A stretch of 64,000 nt of DNA from Novosphingobium sp. B1 (GTDB lineage Bacteria > Pseudomonadota > Alphaproteobacteria > Sphingomonadales > Sphingomonadaceae): NCBI RefSeq assembly GCF_900176395.1, contig NZ_FWXL01000002.1:186001-250000 (forward strand). The letters run 5' to 3'. Both the position numbers and the translations under genes were made by a program. Below, piece by piece: positions 63,138 through 64,000 of this stretch. Each line of letters opens with the position of its first letter. Position 1 is the stretch's first letter. The notes under the pieces are model-generated. The model worked only from the letters and a program-made list of their open reading frames with translations. It did not search any database and was not told the DNA's origin.

Positions 63138-64000
63138 TGACTTCCGGGGACGTAATCTATCAGACCGAAGCCCTCATCGCCGAGGACATCGACGCCTATC
63201 TCGAACAGCACCAGCACAAGACGATGCTGCGCTTCATCACCTGCGGGTCGGTGGACGATGGCAAGTCAACGCTGATCGGCCGCCTGCTCTATGATTCGAA
63301 GATGATCTTCGAAGACCAGCTCACCGCACTTGAGAACGATTCGAAGAAGGTCGGCACGCAGGGGCAGGAGATCGACTTCGCGCTGCTGGTCGATGGTCTT
63401 GCCGCAGAGCGCGAACAGGGCATCACCATCGACGTCGCCTACCGCTTCTTCAACACCGAGAAGCGCAAGTTCATCGTCGCCGATTGCCCCGGCCACGAAC
63501 AGTACACCCGCAACATGGTCACTGGTGCCAGCACCGCCGACCTCGCCGTGATCCTGATCGATGCGCGCAAGGGCGTGCTGGTGCAGACGCGCCGCCACTC
63601 GTACCTGTGCCACCTGATCGGCATCAAGAACATCGTGCTGGCCGTCAACAAGATGGACCTGGTCGATTACGATCCGGTCGTCTTCGACGCCATCGTCAAG
63701 GACTATGCCGAGTTCGCCCGCTCGATCGGCATCGAAAGCTTCACGGCCCTGCCGATTTCCGGCTTCAAGGGCGACAACATCACCACCCGCTCGGCCAATA
63801 CGCCGTGGTACAAGGGCCCGACGCTGGTCGACCATCTCGAGACGGTCGAAGTGCTGTCCTCGGTCGATGCCGACAAGCCATTCCGCATGCCGGTGCAGTG
63901 GGTCAACCGCCCCAATCTCGACTTCCGCGGCTTCTCCGGGCTGATTGCCACAGGCTCGGTCAAGCCGGGCGACGAGATCCGCGTGCTGCCTTCGGGCAAG
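63137..64000 (+). CDS. cysN: Sulfate adenylyltransferase subunit 1 (GTPase), 3' end cut by window
   Basis: This is the GTP-hydrolysing partner of CysD. 288 codons are visible and the frame is open to the edge. GTPase motifs are G1 GSVDDGKST (37-45), G3 ADCPGHEQY and G4 NKMD. The later part starts the EF-Tu-like beta-barrel ([21 protein letters not shown]). Whether it continues into a CysC adenylylsulfate kinase domain, as in many alphaproteobacteria, cannot be seen here. Confidence 0.96.
   Translation, partial: MTSGDVIYQTEALIAEDIDAYLEQHQHKTMLRFITCGSVDDGKSTLIGRLLYDSKMIFEDQLTALENDSKKVGTQGQEIDFALLVDGLAAEREQGITIDVAYRFFNTEKRKFIVADCPGHEQYTRNMVTGASTADLAVILIDARKGVLVQTRRHSYLCHLIGIKNIVLAVNKMDLVDYDPVVFDAIVKDYAEFARSIGIESFTALPISGFKGDNITTRSANTPWYKGPTLVDHLETVEVLSSVDADKPFRMPVQWVNRPNLDFRGFSGLIATGSVKPGDEIRVLPSGK

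Overview
The window is GC-rich, densely packed DNA from an alphaproteobacterium, most likely a sphingomonad (order Sphingomonadales, Novosphingobium-like). The main evidence is the number of long TonB-dependent receptors (seven intact and one interrupted by a stop codon) interleaved with catabolic enzymes, CoA-transferases, MFS and TRAP transporters, plus a cysDN sulfate-activation operon. No tRNA, rRNA, CRISPR array, insertion sequence or prophage was seen, and no intergenic gap exceeds 300 bases.

Layout. 1-1587: 5'-cut end of a membrane GGDEF-EAL protein. 1715-6662: a divergent GMC oxidoreductase / GH67 alpha-glucuronidase pair, then a GntR-like LacI-family regulator. 6722-15051: an unusual cytochrome P450 facing two MFS transporters, a TonB receptor, a di-heme cytochrome c and an OmpA-like periplasmic protein. 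15331-18093: a TonB receptor. 18169-19207: a YbaK-type deacylase and a Gre-like factor. 19192-26904 (minus): operon A, CapA-like protein, membrane transporter, TonB receptor, tannase-family esterase and MmgE/PrpD protein, divergent from an alpha/beta hydrolase. 27962-44009 (minus): operon B, twelve almost entirely overlapping genes, CocE-type hydrolase, TonB receptor, CapA-like protein, TRAP DctQ and DctM, two 2-hydroxyacyl-CoA dehydratase-like proteins flanking a tandem CoA-transferase, DctP, and hydrolase / CoA-transferase / hydrolase. A divergent, probably leaderless GntR regulator follows.

44872-47838 is a TonB receptor broken by one in-frame amber codon. 48066-50475 holds the three accessory proteins of the quinoprotein (PQQ) relay system, followed by two TonB receptors and a porin. 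56482-61315 is a beta-oxidation-type operon in which an APH-like kinase overlaps an acyl-CoA dehydrogenase, the split equivalent of ACAD10/11 and of the levulinate LvaA/LvaC pair. A TetR regulator is divergent from it. cysD and the start of cysN close the window.

How it fits together (inference). A LacI-type operator, consensus YGCAAGSGCTWDCA, occurs at 7932, 10478, 26956 and 44066, each about 20-70 bases upstream of a start codon. This suggests that the P450/MFS genes, the 10547 receptor operon, operon A with its divergent hydrolase, and operon B form one regulon. The only LacI gene in the window (5661-6662) is the obvious candidate regulator. The shared theme is outer-membrane uptake, periplasmic ester or amide hydrolysis, import of a carboxylate, and CoA-dependent breakdown. 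The actual substrate cannot be read from the sequence.
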